DNA of 64,000 bases from an uncultured Eubacterium sp. (GTDB taxonomy: Bacteria > Bacillota > Clostridia > Lachnospirales > Lachnospiraceae). Below the pieces are notes generated by a model that ran no database searches, was not told the DNA's origin, and saw nothing but the letters and a program-made list of their open reading frames with translations. This document shows positions 1 to 12,260 of this stretch, one piece after another. Each line of letters starts with the position of its first letter. Within the stretch, counting starts at the first letter, position 1. The position numbers and the translations under genes are program-made. The stretch spans positions 1 through 64,000 of the forward strand of contig CAMUML010000016.1 of the NCBI GenBank assembly GCA_947089855.1, read 5' to 3'.

Positions 1-114
1 GTGAGCAGGCTCCAATTTGCAAGGCAAATTCTTTCAATGAGCCTGCGAATGTTACCATTTACAGCCTCATAACTTAGAATGCTTGTCAAGAGCAAATTGG
101 CTGTGAATAGTAAC
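1..114. repeat. Diverged, window-truncated copy of the palindromic MITE family
   Basis: The right end at 99-114 (GGCTGTGAATAGTAAC) matches the terminal repeat of the copies near 12.4, 27.8, 34.5 and 49.9 kb. A degenerate inverted partner lies at 51-66. Bases 1-50 resemble the inner hairpin of those copies in reverse orientation, but with stem AGGCTC/GAGCCT instead of the GGGGCGAT/ATCGCCCC stem. The left part lies outside the window. It sits directly upstream of the rpoB promoter. Confidence 0.6.
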
Positions 115-144
115 TGCCACAATTAACAGCGCAGAAAAAATTCC

Positions 145-174
145 TTGACAAACCCCATCCGCTTGTGCTATCAT
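145..174 (+). promoter_or_regulatory. Probable sigma-A promoter of rpoBC
   Basis: TTGACA at 145-150 and TATCAT at 169-174 are separated by 18 bp. They lie about 130 bp upstream of the rpoB start, after the repeat that separates rpoB from whatever lies upstream. rpoBC may also receive read-through from an upstream ribosomal protein operon outside the window. Confidence 0.6.
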
Positions 175-306
175 ATACGTTGCACTTATTGTGCCAAGGG
201 TATTTTTATGCATTTTTTCGGGCATACAACATATGGTAGACGGCCATTGGCACATAACTAAATATGCTTTTTTGTCAAGAATAAAGAACGAGAGGTGAAA
301 CGTCAT

Positions 307-3300
307 ATGGAGAAGAACAGAATACGTCCGGTAAATACTGGTAAAGGTATACGTATGAGCTACTCGAGACAAAAAGAGGTTCTGCCGATGCCGAATCTGA
401 TTGAAGTCCAAAAAGACTCCTATCAGTGGTTTTTAAAAGAAGGGCTGAAAGAAGTCTTTGCAGACATCTCTCCTATTTCGGACTATAGCGGGCACCTTAG
501 CTTGGACTTTGTTGATTTTACATTATGCGAAGATGATGTAAAATATACAATTCCGGAATGTAAGGAAAGGGACGCGACTTATGCAGCGCCTTTAAAAGTC
601 AAAGTCAGGCTGTATAATAAAGAAAATGGTGAGATCAACGACCATGAAATTTTCATGGGGGATCTACCGTTGATGACAGAGACTGGTACTTTTGTGATAA
701 ATGGCGCAGAACGTGTTATTGTAAGCCAGTTGGTGCGTTCGCCTGGTATCTACTATGCAATTTCTCATGATAAAGTCGGCAAGACTTTATATTCCTGTAC
801 CGTTATTCCAAACCGTGGTGCATGGCTGGAATACGAGACAGACTCCAATGACGTATTCTATGTCCGTGTGGACAGGACAAGAAAGGTTCCGATTACTGTA
901 CTGATTCGTGCGCTTGGCGTTGGGACGAATCAGGAAATTATAGATTTGTTTGGCGAAGAGCCAAAGATTGTTGCAAGTTTTGGCAAAGACGTTGCTACTA
1001 ATTATGAGCAGGGTCTTTTGGAATTATATAAAAAAATCCGTCCGGGCGAGCCACTGACGGTTGACAGTGCAGAAAGCTTGATCACAGCAATGTTTTTTGA
1101 CCCGCGCAGATACGACCTGGCAAAAGTAGGGAGGTATAAGTTTAATAAAAAGCTTCATTTTAAAAACCGTTTAAAAGGGCAGGTGCTTGCGGAGGCAGTT
1201 ACGTTTCCGGATCCGGAAACAGGGGAAGCAATTGAGCTGCAGCCAGGTACCGAACTGTCCCGGGAAGCGGCGGAGAAAATCCAGAATGCAGCGGTACCTT
1301 ATGTGTGGATACAGGCAGAGGAGCGTAATGTGAAGGTGCTGTCTTCCTTAATGGTAGATTTGCGCGTATGGTGCCCAGATATAGACCCTGAAGAAGCTGG
1401 TATCCGTGAACTGGTGTACTATCCGGCACTGAAGCAGATTTTGGAAGAAAATGCCGGGGCGGATACCGATGAATTAAAAGCAGAAATACGCAAGAATATC
1501 AGCCTACTGGTTCCAAAGCATGTAACAAAGGAAGATATTTTTGCTTCTATTAATTATAATATGCATCTGGAATGGGCCATCGGCAATGCCGATGATATTG
1601 ACCATTTGGGCAACCGGCGTATCCGTGCGGTTGGGGAGCTTTTGCAGAACCAGTACCGGATCGGGCTGTCCAGGCTGGAACGTGTTGTGCGGGAGCGTAT
1701 GACTACACAGGATCTGGAAGGGATCTCTCCGCAGAGCCTGATCAATATCAAGCCGGTAACGGCAGCCGTAAAAGAGTTTTTCGGTTCTTCCCAGTTGTCG
1801 CAGTTTATGGATCAGAATAACCCGCTTGGCGAACTGACGCATAAAAGGCGTTTGTCTGCATTAGGCCCTGGCGGTTTGTCAAGGGACCGTGCTGGATTTG
1901 AAGTCCGCGATGTACATTATTCCCATTATGGGAGGATGTGCCCGATAGAAACTCCTGAAGGACCGAATATTGGTTTGATCAATTCACTGGCTTGTTATGC
2001 GAGGATCAATGAATATGGCTTTGTGGAAGCGCCGTACCGCAGGATTGACAAATCAGATCCAAAAAATCCAAGGGTGACGAATGAAGTTGTATATATGACT
2101 GCGGATGAAGAGGATAATTACCATGTAGCGCAGGCAAATGAAAAATTGGATGCAGAAGGGCATTTTGTACGTAATTCTGTATCTGGCCGGTATCTGGAAG
2201 AGACGCAGGAGTATGATAAAACGATGTTTGATTATATGGATGTCTCTCCGAAAATGGTATTTTCCGTTGCAACGGCGCTGATCCCATTTTTGCAAAATGA
2301 CGATGCAAACCGTGCGCTGATGGGTTCCAACATGCAGCGGCAGGCGGTGCCGCTGTTAACAACGGAAGCGCCGGTAGTAGGTACGGGGATGGAGCCGAAA
2401 GCAGCTGTGGATTCCGGGGTCTGTGTGGTCGCAAAAAAAGCAGGGACAGTGGAAAGCTCTGTTTCCAATGAGATCCGGATACGCAACGACGATGGGACGC
2501 TTAGTACGTACCGCCTTTCAAAATTTACGAGGAGCAACCAGAGCAACTGTGTCAACCAAAGGCCGATTGTCTTTAAAGGGGAGCATGTGGAGGCTGGCGA
2601 AGTGATTGCAGACGGGCCGTCTACATCCCAAGGGGAACTGGCGCTTGGGAAGAACCCTTTGATCGGGTTTATGACTTGGGAAGGGTATAATTATGAAGAC
2701 GCCGTCCTATTAAGCGAGCGTCTGGTGCAGGATGATGTTTATACGTCGATCCATATCGAAGAATATGAAGCGGAAGCACGTGATACAAAGCTTGGGCCGG
2801 AAGAAATCACAAGGGATGTGCCAGGCGTCGGAGATGATGCGTTAAAAGACCTGGATGAACGCGGCATTATCCGTATTGGGGCCGAGGTGCGTGCCGGGGA
2901 CATCCTGGTAGGCAAGGTAACGCCGAAAGGGGAAACGGAGCTGACGGCGGAAGAGCGCCTGCTGCGTGCAATTTTTGGTGAAAAAGCGAGGGAAGTAAGG
3001 GATACTTCTTTAAAAGTGCCGCATGGGGAATACGGCATTGTTGTGGATGCAAAAGTATTTACCAGGGACAACGGCGACGAGCTTTCGCCGGGCGTGAACC
3101 AGGCAGTCCGTATTTATATTGCGCAGAAAAGGAAAATTTCCGTTGGCGATAAAATGGCAGGGCGCCATGGAAATAAGGGTGTTATCTCGCGTGTGCTTCC
3201 TGTAGAGGATATGCCGTTTTTGCCGAATGGGCGTCCGCTGGATATTGTATTAAACCCGTTAGGCGTGCCTTCCCGTATGAATATCGGCCAGGTACTGGAG

Positions 3301-4191
3301 ATCCATTTGAGCCTTGCAGCAAAAGCGCTTGGTTTCAATATCGAAACGCCGGTGTTTGACGGCGCAAAAGAAGTAGATATTCAGGATACGCTGGAACTGG
3401 CGAATGATTATGTAAATATGGAATGGGAAGCATTTGAGGAAAAATATAAGGACGAACTGCTTCCGGAGGTTATGCAGTATTTGTCTGACCATAGGGACCA
3501 CAGGGAGCTGTGGAAAGGTGTACCGATCTCCAGGGATGGCAAAGTAAGGCTGCGCGACGGGCGGACAGGCGAATATTTTGATTCGCCGGTTACGATCGGG
3601 CATATGCATTACCTGAAATTGCACCATTTGGTAGATGATAAGATCCATGCGCGTTCCACTGGGCCGTATTCGCTGGTTACCCAGCAGCCGTTGGGCGGCA
3701 AGGCGCAGTTTGGCGGACAGCGTTTTGGGGAGATGGAAGTATGGGCGTTGGAGGCATATGGTGCATCTTATACGTTGCAGGAAATCCTGACCGTAAAATC
3801 GGATGATGTAGTCGGGCGTGTAAAAACATATGAGGCAATTATTAAAGGGGAGAATATACCAGAGCCAGGGATTCCAGAATCTTTCAAGGTGCTTTTAAAA
3901 GAGCTCCAGTCGCTGTCGTTGGATGTCAGGGTGCTGGATGAGTACCGGAATGAAGTACAGCTAATGGAAACAAGTGAATATGGCAACACAGATTTGAATT
4001 CTATTATTTCCGGCGACAAGGATTTTGCATTTGAAAGCAGTGAATCGTTTAGTAAAATGGGCTTTACCAAGAAAGAATTTGATGCGGAGAGTGAAGAATT
4101 AGTCGATGCGGAAGACGACGAGCCGGAGGAGGATGAGGACGATTCTATATTTGTAGACGACTTTGATGACGACGGTATCGATATGGAATAG
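307..4191 (+). CDS. rpoB: DNA-directed RNA polymerase subunit beta
   Basis: Beta subunit of RNA polymerase; with beta' it forms the catalytic cleft and the rifampicin pocket. The predicted protein has 1294 residues. The ATG at 307 is preferred over the upstream GTG at 295 because a GAGGTGA ribosome binding site lies about 9 bases upstream and the protein then begins [13 protein letters not shown]. The rifampicin region near residues 493-520 has the usual Asp, His and Ser at the classical resistance positions, so it looks drug-sensitive. The C-terminus is a very acidic tail rich in Asp and Glu. rpoC follows after 15 bp, so the two are co-transcribed. Identification is very secure. Confidence 0.99.
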   Translation: MEKNRIRPVNTGKGIRMSYSRQKEVLPMPNLIEVQKDSYQWFLKEGLKEVFADISPISDYSGHLSLDFVDFTLCEDDVKYTIPECKERDATYAAPLKVKVRLYNKENGEINDHEIFMGDLPLMTETGTFVINGAERVIVSQLVRSPGIYYAISHDKVGKTLYSCTVIPNRGAWLEYETDSNDVFYVRVDRTRKVPITVLIRALGVGTNQEIIDLFGEEPKIVASFGKDVATNYEQGLLELYKKIRPGEPLTVDSAESLITAMFFDPRRYDLAKVGRYKFNKKLHFKNRLKGQVLAEAVTFPDPETGEAIELQPGTELSREAAEKIQNAAVPYVWIQAEERNVKVLSSLMVDLRVWCPDIDPEEAGIRELVYYPALKQILEENAGADTDELKAEIRKNISLLVPKHVTKEDIFASINYNMHLEWAIGNADDIDHLGNRRIRAVGELLQNQYRIGLSRLERVVRERMTTQDLEGISPQSLINIKPVTAAVKEFFGSSQLSQFMDQNNPLGELTHKRRLSALGPGGLSRDRAGFEVRDVHYSHYGRMCPIETPEGPNIGLINSLACYARINEYGFVEAPYRRIDKSDPKNPRVTNEVVYMTADEEDNYHVAQANEKLDAEGHFVRNSVSGRYLEETQEYDKTMFDYMDVSPKMVFSVATALIPFLQNDDANRALMGSNMQRQAVPLLTTEAPVVGTGMEPKAAVDSGVCVVAKKAGTVESSVSNEIRIRNDDGTLSTYRLSKFTRSNQSNCVNQRPIVFKGEHVEAGEVIADGPSTSQGELALGKNPLIGFMTWEGYNYEDAVLLSERLVQDDVYTSIHIEEYEAEARDTKLGPEEITRDVPGVGDDALKDLDERGIIRIGAEVRAGDILVGKVTPKGETELTAEERLLRAIFGEKAREVRDTSLKVPHGEYGIVVDAKVFTRDNGDELSPGVNQAVRIYIAQKRKISVGDKMAGRHGNKGVISRVLPVEDMPFLPNGRPLDIVLNPLGVPSRMNIGQVLEIHLSLAAKALGFNIETPVFDGAKEVDIQDTLELANDYVNMEWEAFEEKYKDELLPEVMQYLSDHRDHRELWKGVPISRDGKVRLRDGRTGEYFDSPVTIGHMHYLKLHHLVDDKIHARSTGPYSLVTQQPLGGKAQFGGQRFGEMEVWALEAYGASYTLQEILTVKSDDVVGRVKTYEAIIKGENIPEPGIPESFKVLLKELQSLSLDVRVLDEYRNEVQLMETSEYGNTDLNSIISGDKDFAFESSESFSKMGFTKKEFDAESEELVDAEDDEPEEDEDDSIFVDDFDDDGIDME

Positions 4192-4206
4192 AAGGGAGCG
4201 CCATTT

Positions 4207-7200
4207 ATGTCAGAGATAATGAATGAAGAAACCAATCAGCCAATTCAGTTTGATGCGATTCAGATTGGTCTGGCCTCACCGGAAAAAATCAGGGAATGGT
4301 CAAAAGGGGAGGTAAAAAAGCCTGAGACAATTAATTACCGTACATTAAAACCGGAAAAAGACGGGCTGTACTGTGAAAAAATTTTTGGGCCGAGCAAAGA
4401 CTGGGAATGCCATTGTGGGAAATATAAGAAAATCCGCTATAAAGGAGTAGTCTGCGACCGCTGCGGCGTAGAGATTACAAAAGCAAGCGTCCGCAGGGAA
4501 CGTATGGGCCATATTGAACTGGCAGCCCCGGTTTCCCATATCTGGTATTTTAAGGGCATCCCGAGCCGGATGGGTTTAATCCTTGATTTATCGCCAAGGA
4601 CACTGGAAAAAGTACTGTATTTTGCGTCTTATATCGTGCTTGATCCTGGAACTACGAGCATGTCCTATAAACAGGTATTGTCAGAAAATGAATATCAGGA
4701 AGCAAGGGAAAAATATGGCAGTGCATTCCGTGTCGGCATGGGAGCGGAATCAATCCTTGAGCTGCTCCAAGCGATCGACTTGGAGAAAGATTCTGTTTCC
4801 CTAAAAGCTGCGTTAAAAGATGCTACTGGGCAGAAGCGTGCCAGGATCATCAAACGATTGGAAGTAGTGGATGCATTTTACAAATCAGGAAATAAGCCGG
4901 AATGGATGATCATGTCTGTTGTCCCGGTATTGCCGCCGGATTTGCGTCCAATGGTACAGTTGGATGGCGGGCGTTTTGCTACTTCTGACCTGAATGATTT
5001 GTATAGGAGGATTATTAACCGCAACAACCGTTTACGGAGGCTGCTGGAACTGGGGGCGCCGGATATTATTGTGCGTAATGAAAAGCGTATGCTCCAGGAA
5101 GCAGTGGATGCATTGATCGATAACGGAAGACGCGGGCGTCCAGTAACCGGGCCGGGCAACCGGGCCTTAAAGTCCTTGTCTGATATGTTAAAAGGAAAGG
5201 GCGGGCGGTTCCGTCAGAACCTGTTGGGCAAACGTGTGGACTATTCCGGCCGTTCTGTTATTGTCGTAGGGCCTGAGCTGAAGATCTACCAGTGCGGCCT
5301 GCCAAAAGAAATGGCAATTGAGCTGTTTAAGCCATTTGTAATGAAAGAGCTTGTATCGAATGGTACTGCGCATAATATAAAAAGTGCAAAGAAAATGGTA
5401 GAACGGCTGCAAACGGAAGTATGGGATGTATTGGAAGATGTTATTAAAGAACACCCAGTAATGCTAAACCGTGCGCCTACGCTCCACCGTCTTGGTATCC
5501 AGGCATTTGAGCCGATCTTGGTAGAAGGTAAGGCCATAAAGCTGCATCCATTGGTTTGTACAGCCTACAATGCCGATTTTGACGGCGACCAGATGGCAGC
5601 GCATCTTCCATTGTCGCAGGAAGCGCAGGCTGAATGCCGTTTTATGCTTCTGTCCCCGAATAACCTGTTAAAACCGTCAGATGGCGGGCCGGTGGCAGTC
5701 CCTTCACAGGATATGGTGCTTGGGATTTACTATCTGACACAGGAACGTCCGGGTTCGCTTGGAGAAGGCAGTTATTATAAAAATGTAAATGAAGCGATTT
5801 TAGCTTATGAAAACCAGGCATGTACCCTGCATAGCCGCATCCATGTACGTGTCAGCAAAAAAATGCCGGACGGCACGATGAAGACAGGTACGATTGAGTC
5901 CACGCTGGGCCGTTTTATTTTTAATGAAATTATCCCGCAGGATTTGGGTTTTGTAGACCGGAGTGTGCCAGAAAACGAGCTGCTGCTGGAAGTCGATTTC
6001 CATGTGGCGAAAAAGCAGTTAAAGCAAATCCTGGAAAAAGTTATTAATGTGCATGGCGCGACCAAAACAGCAGAAGTGCTGGATGATATAAAATCAATGG
6101 GATATAAATATTCCACCCGGGCAGCGATGACCGTGTCGATTTCCGATATGACCGTGCCGCCGCAAAAGCCGGAATTGATCAATTCTGCCCAGGATACTGT
6201 GGACAGGATTACAAAGCAGTATAAGCGTGGGTTGATTACCGAGGAAGAACGGTATAAGGAAGTTGTAGAGGTATGGAAAGAAACCGACGATGAACTGACG
6301 CATGCCTTGTTGTCCGGGTTGGATAAATACAACAATATTTTTATGATGGCCGATTCTGGTGCACGTGGTTCGGATAAGCAGATCAAACAGCTGGCCGGTA
6401 TGCGTGGGCTGATGGCAGATACGACCGGAAGGACAATCGAGATGCCGATCAAGTCCAATTTCCGTGAAGGATTGGACGTATTGGAATATTTTATGTCCGC
6501 ACACGGTGCAAGGAAAGGGATGTCGGATACGGCGTTGCGTACCGCGGATTCCGGATACCTTACAAGGCGTCTGGTAGACGTATCCCAGGATTTGATCGTA
6601 CGGGAATCCGACTGCAATGCCGGGAAAGACCGCGAAATCCCCGGTATGGTCGTTACGGAATTTGCAGACGGCAAGGAAGAGATTGAGAGCTTGCAGGAAC
6701 GCTTGACGGGGCGGTTTTCTTGTGAAACAGTCTGCGATAAAGACGGCAATGTGCTGGTAGAAGCAAACCATCTGATTACGCCAAGGCGTGCAGCAAAAAT
6801 TATGAGCATCGGTGTGGATGCGGATGGCCAGCCGATTACCAAGTTAAAAATCCGCACGATCTTGACCTGTAGGTCCCATGTCGGTGTCTGCGCAAAATGT
6901 TATGGAACTAATATGGCTACTGGGCAGTCGGTGCAGGTTGGGGAAGCGATCGGTATTATCGCGGCACAGTCTATTGGTGAGCCAGGTACACAGCTTACCA
7001 TGCGTACGTTCCACTCCGGCGGCGTTGCGGGCGATGATATTACACAAGGCCTTCCGCGTGTCGAGGAGCTGTTTGAAGCAAGGAAACCGAAAGGGCTTGC
7101 AATCATTACAGAGTTTGGCGGCGTTGCGACATTAAAGGACACAAAGAAGAAACGTGAGATTATTGTAACAAACCAAGAATCTGGTGAAACTAAAACGTAC

Positions 7201-8643
7201 CTTATCCCATACGGTTCACGTATAAAAGTAATGGACGGGGCAGTATTGGAGGCTGGCGACGAATTGACAGAAGGTTCCGTTAACCCGCATGACATTTTAA
7301 AGATTAAAGGAGTGCGTGCTGTGCAGGACTACCTGTTGCGTGAAGTACAGCGTGTATACCGCCTGCAAGGTGTGGAAATCAATGATAAGCACATTGAAGT
7401 GATCGTGCGCCAGATGTTAAAGAAAATACGGATTGAAAATAATGGGGATTCTGAATTCCTTCCAGGCACATTGGTAGATAACTTGGAATTTGAAGATGTC
7501 AATGACAAGCTGGAGAAGGAAGGGCTGGAACCAGCAGAAGGTGCGCAGGTACTGCTTGGGATTACCAAAGCATCATTGGCTACGAATTCCTTCCTTTCCG
7601 CAGCATCGTTCCAGGAAACAACGAAAGTGCTGACGGAAGCAGCGATTAAGGGCAAGATTGACCCGTTGATCGGTTTAAAAGAAAATGTACTGATTGGAAA
7701 GCTGATACCGGCAGGTACTGGCATGAAACGCTACCGCAGCATTAAGTTGGATTCTGACCTGAATGAAGACGAAGAGCTGTTTGGGGACGAAGATTTCATG
7801 GACTTTGATGAAGGAGCAGGGGCAGTGGAAAGCCGCCAGGAAGCCGAAGACGCAGAAGATGCGGCTGGCATGCACCGGAAAGGCACGTTTAACGGCCTGC
7901 GCACTTATGCGGAAGATGCCCAGGAAGCGCCATACGGCAACGGCCTGCGCACCTATGCAGATCCGGCTCAAGCTGGCTATCCAGGGCGGCAGCACAAGGC
8001 ATTTGCGTCTGAAGTGCAGCCATCCTATTCTGGTGGCTATCAGCCGCAGGATTTTGAGGCGGAAGGCGGAAGCTACGAAAGCGGTGTATATGGCCAAGGG
8101 GCATATGCCAACGGCACCGATTATGCATATGATGAGGATAGCCGGCAGTTATATGCCAATGGGCAGGAGCCGTATGCCGACAGCCAGCAGGATACAGTGT
8201 ATGCGGATGGCCAGGGACTATACGCAGCTGGCCAGGCAGATATGTATGCGGATGGCCAGGGGCCATATGTAAATAGCCAGCAAGGGGTATATGCGGATGG
8301 CCAAGAGCCATATGCAAAAGGCCAGGAAGATGTATACGGCGACGGCCAGGAGCCATATGTTGGCAGCCAGGAATATGCCGACGGCCAGGAGTTATATGCA
8401 GAAGGCCAGGCAGGGGCATATGCGGATGGCCAGGAGCCTTATGAAGAAGGTATGGCAGGGGTATATGGAGCTAGCCAGGAATCCGGATACCCTGACGGCA
8501 GCGGGCAGCAAGTTTATGGCCAGGATGGCGTATATGGATATGAAACAGGGCTGGCGGAAGACGGCCAAATGTATGAAACCGACCTTGACGAAGAAGAGGC
8601 TTATACGCAGCCAGCCAGTGAAGAGTATGCAGTAGTGAAATAA
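4207..8643 (+). CDS. rpoC: RNA polymerase subunit beta' with unusual repetitive C-terminal tail
   Basis: Beta' subunit of RNA polymerase, 1478 residues. A zinc-binding CxC...CxxC cluster lies near residues 68-86, and the absolutely conserved catalytic NADFDGD motif, which binds the active-site magnesium, begins at residue 455. The conserved protein ends near residue 1180 (around [17 protein letters not shown]), which matches the length of about 1200 usual in Firmicutes. The remaining ~300 residues are extra: first an acidic stretch, then two NGLRTYA units, then at residues 1316-1424 at least fourteen Tyr-x-x-Gly/Ser-Gln units such as YADGQ, then an acidic end. The tail is low-complexity and probably disordered. 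It is in frame with no stop and keeps the same codon style as the core. Start ATG follows AGGGAG. Function of the tail is unknown. Confidence 0.98.
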   Translation: MSEIMNEETNQPIQFDAIQIGLASPEKIREWSKGEVKKPETINYRTLKPEKDGLYCEKIFGPSKDWECHCGKYKKIRYKGVVCDRCGVEITKASVRRERMGHIELAAPVSHIWYFKGIPSRMGLILDLSPRTLEKVLYFASYIVLDPGTTSMSYKQVLSENEYQEAREKYGSAFRVGMGAESILELLQAIDLEKDSVSLKAALKDATGQKRARIIKRLEVVDAFYKSGNKPEWMIMSVVPVLPPDLRPMVQLDGGRFATSDLNDLYRRIINRNNRLRRLLELGAPDIIVRNEKRMLQEAVDALIDNGRRGRPVTGPGNRALKSLSDMLKGKGGRFRQNLLGKRVDYSGRSVIVVGPELKIYQCGLPKEMAIELFKPFVMKELVSNGTAHNIKSAKKMVERLQTEVWDVLEDVIKEHPVMLNRAPTLHRLGIQAFEPILVEGKAIKLHPLVCTAYNADFDGDQMAAHLPLSQEAQAECRFMLLSPNNLLKPSDGGPVAVPSQDMVLGIYYLTQERPGSLGEGSYYKNVNEAILAYENQACTLHSRIHVRVSKKMPDGTMKTGTIESTLGRFIFNEIIPQDLGFVDRSVPENELLLEVDFHVAKKQLKQILEKVINVHGATKTAEVLDDIKSMGYKYSTRAAMTVSISDMTVPPQKPELINSAQDTVDRITKQYKRGLITEEERYKEVVEVWKETDDELTHALLSGLDKYNNIFMMADSGARGSDKQIKQLAGMRGLMADTTGRTIEMPIKSNFREGLDVLEYFMSAHGARKGMSDTALRTADSGYLTRRLVDVSQDLIVRESDCNAGKDREIPGMVVTEFADGKEEIESLQERLTGRFSCETVCDKDGNVLVEANHLITPRRAAKIMSIGVDADGQPITKLKIRTILTCRSHVGVCAKCYGTNMATGQSVQVGEAIGIIAAQSIGEPGTQLTMRTFHSGGVAGDDITQGLPRVEELFEARKPKGLAIITEFGGVATLKDTKKKREIIVTNQESGETKTYLIPYGSRIKVMDGAVLEAGDELTEGSVNPHDILKIKGVRAVQDYLLREVQRVYRLQGVEINDKHIEVIVRQMLKKIRIENNGDSEFLPGTLVDNLEFEDVNDKLEKEGLEPAEGAQVLLGITKASLATNSFLSAASFQETTKVLTEAAIKGKIDPLIGLKENVLIGKLIPAGTGMKRYRSIKLDSDLNEDEELFGDEDFMDFDEGAGAVESRQEAEDAEDAAGMHRKGTFNGLRTYAEDAQEAPYGNGLRTYADPAQAGYPGRQHKAFASEVQPSYSGGYQPQDFEAEGGSYESGVYGQGAYANGTDYAYDEDSRQLYANGQEPYADSQQDTVYADGQGLYAAGQADMYADGQGPYVNSQQGVYADGQEPYAKGQEDVYGDGQEPYVGSQEYADGQELYAEGQAGAYADGQEPYEEGMAGVYGASQESGYPDGSGQQVYGQDGVYGYETGLAEDGQMYETDLDEEEAYTQPASEEYAVVK
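8152..8478 (+). repeat. In-frame tandem repeat encoding YxxGQ units in the rpoC tail
   Basis: A degenerate DNA repeat built on TATGCGGATGGCCAG-like 15-mers and longer pairs. It encodes at least fourteen Y-x-x-[G/S]-Q pentapeptides, most often YADGQ, spaced by EP, GP, QD or similar. Units vary mainly at the second and third residue. Such repeats are prone to expansion and contraction, so the length may differ between strains. Confidence 0.9.
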
Positions 8644-8761
8644 GGGCTGATAGTTTCTGGCCGCTGTTTTTGAAAATAATTAGTAATATTAAAGATGGAA
8701 AGAAATGAGATAAGGAAATAAGAATTGTAGTACACTAAAAACAAATATCGGAAATTTCAAA

Positions 8762-8787
8762 ATCCCCCTGCCATATGGCAGGGGGAT
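8762..8787. terminator. Strong perfect hairpin after rpoC
   Basis: An 11-bp perfect stem (ATCCCCCTGCC / GGCAGGGGGAT) with a 4-base ATAT loop, 118 bp after the rpoC stop. On the + strand it lacks a clear U-tract. On the - strand it is followed by a short T-run. It may be a transcription stop, an RNA-processing site or a 3'-stabilising hairpin that separates rpoBC from rpsL. Confidence 0.6.
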
Positions 8788-8897
8788 AAATTAATCTCTG
8801 CCAATATGCATTTCTATTGTATTATTTTCTAAAAAATGGGAAAAATAGCATTGAAACAGTGCAACATGCCGAAATGCATAAAAAAGAAAAATCTTCC

Positions 8898-8926
8898 TTG
8901 ACATTCTTGAAAACTCTATATATAAT
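8898..8926 (+). promoter_or_regulatory. Consensus promoter of the rpsL-rpsG-fusA operon
   Basis: TTGACA at 8898-8903 and TATAAT at 8921-8926 with an optimal 17-bp spacer. It lies about 70 bp upstream of rpsL, so the str operon is transcribed separately from rpoBC. The rest of the 8644-8997 gap is AT-rich and shows no reading frame. Confidence 0.85.
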
Positions 8927-8997
8927 ATTCTAGCGTGTGAAAATATATATCCTATTTTTTATGGCACGCGTGATATAAAATACAGGAGGTGAAAATA

Positions 8998-9420
8998 ATG
9001 CCAACATTTAACCAATTAGTAAGAAAAGGAAGAAAGACGGCTGTCAAGAAGTCTACCGCTCCAGCACTTCAGAAAGGGTTTAATTCCCTGCATAAGAAGG
9101 CAACAGACACATCTTCTCCGCAGAAGCGCGGCGTCTGCACAGCTGTAAAAACAGCAACTCCTAAGAAACCGAACTCAGCTCTTAGAAAAATTGCAAGGGT
9201 ACGCCTTTCCAACGGAATCGAGGTTACCAGCTACATTCCAGGTGAAGGCCATAACCTGCAGGAGCATAGCGTTGTCTTGATCCGCGGCGGCAGGGTAAAG
9301 GATTTACCTGGTACAAGGTACCATATTATCAGGGGTACGCTCGATACGGCAGGTGTTGCGAACAGACGTCAGGCACGTTCAAAATACGGTGCTAAGAGGC
9401 CGAAAGACGCTAAAAAATAA
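8998..9420 (+). CDS. rpsL: 30S ribosomal protein S12
   Basis: S12 sits at the decoding centre of the 30S subunit. The protein has 140 residues and begins [13 protein letters not shown]. The conserved [11 protein letters not shown] and [11 protein letters not shown] motifs carry the lysines that are altered in streptomycin-resistant mutants; both are wild type here. The ATG at 8998 is chosen over the GTG at 8989 because AGGAGGTGA lies just upstream. It is first in the str operon with rpsG and fusA. Confidence 0.99.
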   Translation: MPTFNQLVRKGRKTAVKKSTAPALQKGFNSLHKKATDTSSPQKRGVCTAVKTATPKKPNSALRKIARVRLSNGIEVTSYIPGEGHNLQEHSVVLIRGGRVKDLPGTRYHIIRGTLDTAGVANRRQARSKYGAKRPKDAKK

Positions 9421-9458
9421 CAGTTAGTATTTTTAGCGGAGCAATAAGACTCAATGTA

Positions 9459-9481
9459 GGGCGCACCGTAGGAAAGCGCCC
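9459..9481 (+). promoter_or_regulatory. Small hairpin in the rpsL-rpsG leader
   Basis: GGGCGC at 9459-9464 pairs with GCGCCC at 9476-9481, in a 213-base gap between rpsL and rpsG. The gap has no gene. A structured leader here could be an S7-type feedback site as in other str operons, but only the hairpin is visible. Confidence 0.3.
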
Positions 9482-9633
9482 AGAAGGTTAGTGTTGGAAT
9501 TATTTGATGCCGTAGGTGGTGTTGGCATACCTATGGCAACCGATTGAAAATAAATATTTCCGCACGTAACACAACATGTGAGTACCGTTGAATTAATCGA
9601 ATTATAGTAAAAATGATTAAGGAGGGAAGTATC

Positions 9634-10104
9634 GTGCCACGTAAAGGACATACTCAGAAAAGAGAAGTATTAGCTGATCCAATATATAACAATACAGTTG
9701 TAACAAAGCTGATTAACAACATTATGCTGGATGGCAAAAAGGGTGTTGCGCAGAAAATTGTATACCATGCATTTGATAGGGTTGCAGATAAAACAGGCCG
9801 GCCGGCCCTTGAAGTGTTTGAAGATGCCATGAACAATATAATGCCAACGCTGGAAGTAAAAGCAAGGCGTATCGGTGGTGCTACCTACCAGGTTCCGATT
9901 GAAGTAAGGCCGGACCGTCGGCAGGCACTGGCCTTGCGTTGGCTTACAATGTTTTCCCGTAAAAGGTCCGAAAAAAGAATGGAAGAGCGTCTGGCAAATG
10001 AGATTATGGATGCAGCAAACAATACAGGTGCATCCGTTAAACGAAAAGAAGATATGCACAAAATGGCAGAAGCAAACAAGGCATTTGCCCATTACCGCTT
10101 CTAA
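9634..10104 (+). CDS. rpsG: 30S ribosomal protein S7
   Basis: S7 nucleates assembly of the 30S head domain by binding 16S rRNA and contacts the E-site tRNA. The true start is the GTG at 9634, since the protein then begins (M)[11 protein letters not shown] and has the standard 156 residues, with AGGAGGGAAG just upstream. An upstream ATG at 9613 would add seven residues not found in S7. The fusA start follows after 36 bp, so they are in one operon. Confidence 0.98.
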   Translation: MPRKGHTQKREVLADPIYNNTVVTKLINNIMLDGKKGVAQKIVYHAFDRVADKTGRPALEVFEDAMNNIMPTLEVKARRIGGATYQVPIEVRPDRRQALALRWLTMFSRKRSEKRMEERLANEIMDAANNTGASVKRKEDMHKMAEANKAFAHYRF

Positions 10105-10140
10105 TGTGCATTTGGCAGTATAATGTAGGAGGAAAAAATC

Positions 10141-12258
10141 TTGGCTGGAAGAGAATATCCATTAGAGAGAACCAGAAATATTGGTATTATGGCGCATATT
10201 GATGCCGGCAAGACCACACTGACAGAGCGTATTTTGTATTATACCGGTATTAATTATAAGATTGGCGATACTCATGAAGGGACTGCTACAATGGATTGGA
10301 TGGAACAGGAGCAGGAAAGGGGTATCACAATTACTTCAGCCGCTACCACCTGTCACTGGACTTTGGAAGACCATACCAAAGTAAAGTCCGGTGCATTAGA
10401 GCATCGTATTAATATTATAGATACGCCGGGACACGTTGATTTTACAGTTGAAGTTGAACGTTCGCTCCGTGTATTAGACGGCGCAGTTGGTGTTTTCTGT
10501 GCAAAAGGGGGTGTTGAGCCTCAGTCAGAAAATGTTTGGCGCCAGGCAGACACTTACAATGTACCAAGAATGGCTTTCATCAATAAAATGGACATTCTTG
10601 GCGCTGACTTTTATGGCGCTGTCGGCCAGATCCGTACAAGGCTAGGAAAAAATGCCATAATCTTGCAGCTACCGATCGGAAGTGAAGATGATTTCAAAGG
10701 GATTATCGACCTGTTCGAAATGGAAGCATATATTTACAATGATGATAAGGGTGATGATATTTCTGTTACCGAAATTCCAGAAGATATGAAGGAAAAGGCA
10801 GAAGAATACCGCACCGAATTAATTGAAAAAATCTGTGAGTTAGACGACGATTTAATGATGCAGTACCTGGAAGGGGAAGAACCATCGGTAGAAGACCTGA
10901 AAAAAGTGCTGCGCAAAGCTACTTGTGAATGTACTGCAGTCCCAGTATGCTGTGGTTCTGCATACCGCAACAAAGGCGTACAAAAACTATTGGATGCGAT
11001 TTTGGAATTTATGCCAGCACCGACTGATGTATCTGCAATTAAAGGCATTGACCTAGATGGCAATGAAGTAGAGCGGCATTCTTCTGACGATGAACCGTTC
11101 TCTGCATTGGCATTCAAGATTATGACAGACCCATTTGTTGGTAAGCTTGCATTTATCCGTGTATATTCCGGTGTATTAAAATCCGGTTCCTATGTGCTGA
11201 ATGCTACAAAGGATAAAAAAGAGCGTGTCGGCCGCCTATTGCAGATGCATGCAAATAAGCGGGCAGAGTTGGAAAAGGTATATTCTGGCGATATTGCAGC
11301 AGCAGTTGGGTTTAAGCTTACAACGACAGGCGATACCATTTGTGACGACCAGCATCCAGTTATCCTGGAATCTATGGAATTCCCAGAACCGGTTATTGAA
11401 CTTGCTATTGAGCCAAAGACGAAAGCCGGCCAGGGTAAAATGGGTGAAGCGCTTGCTAAACTGGCAGAGGAAGACCCAACCTTCCGTGCGCATACAAACC
11501 AGGAAACAGGCCAGACGATCATTGCCGGAATGGGCGAACTGCATCTGGAAATTATTGTTGACCGCCTGCTCCGTGAGTTTAAGGTAGAAGCAAATGTAGG
11601 AGCACCGCAGGTTGCTTACAAAGAAACCTTTACGAAACCAGTTGACCAGGAATACAAATATGCAAAACAGTCCGGCGGACGCGGGCAGTACGGGCACTGT
11701 AAAGTTCGGTTTGAACCAATGGATGCCAACGGCGAAGAAATATTCAAATTTGAATCCGAAGTTGTCGGCGGTTCCATTCCGAAAGAATATATTCCAGCCG
11801 TTGGCCAGGGTATTGAAGAAGCTGCAAAAGCAGGTATCTTAGCAGGGTTCCCAGTGCTTGGTGTAAAGGCTGTTGTATATGACGGATCTTACCATGAAGT
11901 CGATTCATCGGAAATGGCATTCCATATTGCTGGTTCGATGTGTTTTAAAGAGGCAATGTCAAAAGCAGCGCCTGCTATATTAGAACCGATCATGAAGGTA
12001 GAAGTAACTATGCCGGAAGAGTACATGGGTGATGTCATCGGCGACTTAAATTCACGCCGTGGACGTATCGAAGGCATGGACGACCTTGGCGGCGGAAAAA
12101 TTGTACGTGCATACGTACCGCTGGCAGAAATGTTCGGCTACTCAACTGACCTGCGTTCCAGGACACAGGGGCGTGGCAACTACTCCATGTTCTTTGAGAA
12201 GTATGAGCAGGTACCAAAGTCTGTCCAGGAAAAAGTCATTTCTGCACAGTCGAAGTAA
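10141..12258 (+). CDS. fusA: Elongation factor G
   Basis: EF-G, the ribosomal translocase GTPase, 705 residues, full length. The G1 motif [10 protein letters not shown] lies near residue 18, DTPGH (G3) follows and NKMD (G4) comes after that; the EF-G domain IV/V sequence RGQYGHCK is present. The start is a TTG at 10141, placed after GGAGGAAAAAATC and giving (M)[15 protein letters not shown], the standard N-terminus. It is the last gene of the rpsL-rpsG-fusA operon; tuf has its own promoter. Confidence 0.98.
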   Translation: MAGREYPLERTRNIGIMAHIDAGKTTLTERILYYTGINYKIGDTHEGTATMDWMEQEQERGITITSAATTCHWTLEDHTKVKSGALEHRINIIDTPGHVDFTVEVERSLRVLDGAVGVFCAKGGVEPQSENVWRQADTYNVPRMAFINKMDILGADFYGAVGQIRTRLGKNAIILQLPIGSEDDFKGIIDLFEMEAYIYNDDKGDDISVTEIPEDMKEKAEEYRTELIEKICELDDDLMMQYLEGEEPSVEDLKKVLRKATCECTAVPVCCGSAYRNKGVQKLLDAILEFMPAPTDVSAIKGIDLDGNEVERHSSDDEPFSALAFKIMTDPFVGKLAFIRVYSGVLKSGSYVLNATKDKKERVGRLLQMHANKRAELEKVYSGDIAAAVGFKLTTTGDTICDDQHPVILESMEFPEPVIELAIEPKTKAGQGKMGEALAKLAEEDPTFRAHTNQETGQTIIAGMGELHLEIIVDRLLREFKVEANVGAPQVAYKETFTKPVDQEYKYAKQSGGRGQYGHCKVRFEPMDANGEEIFKFESEVVGGSIPKEYIPAVGQGIEEAAKAGILAGFPVLGVKAVVYDGSYHEVDSSEMAFHIAGSMCFKEAMSKAAPAILEPIMKVEVTMPEEYMGDVIGDLNSRRGRIEGMDDLGGGKIVRAYVPLAEMFGYSTDLRSRTQGRGNYSMFFEKYEQVPKSVQEKVISAQSK

Positions 12259-12260
12259 AC

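Noticed and set aside
5805-6857. 350-residue open frame on the minus strand inside rpoC
   Set aside because: Antisense shadow of a highly conserved gene, Ser-rich, no ribosome binding site or family match.
8152-8478. CRISPR-like periodic repeat
   Set aside because: Units are ~15 bp, in frame with rpoC, with no uniform repeat or spacers and no cas genes; it is a protein-coding repeat.
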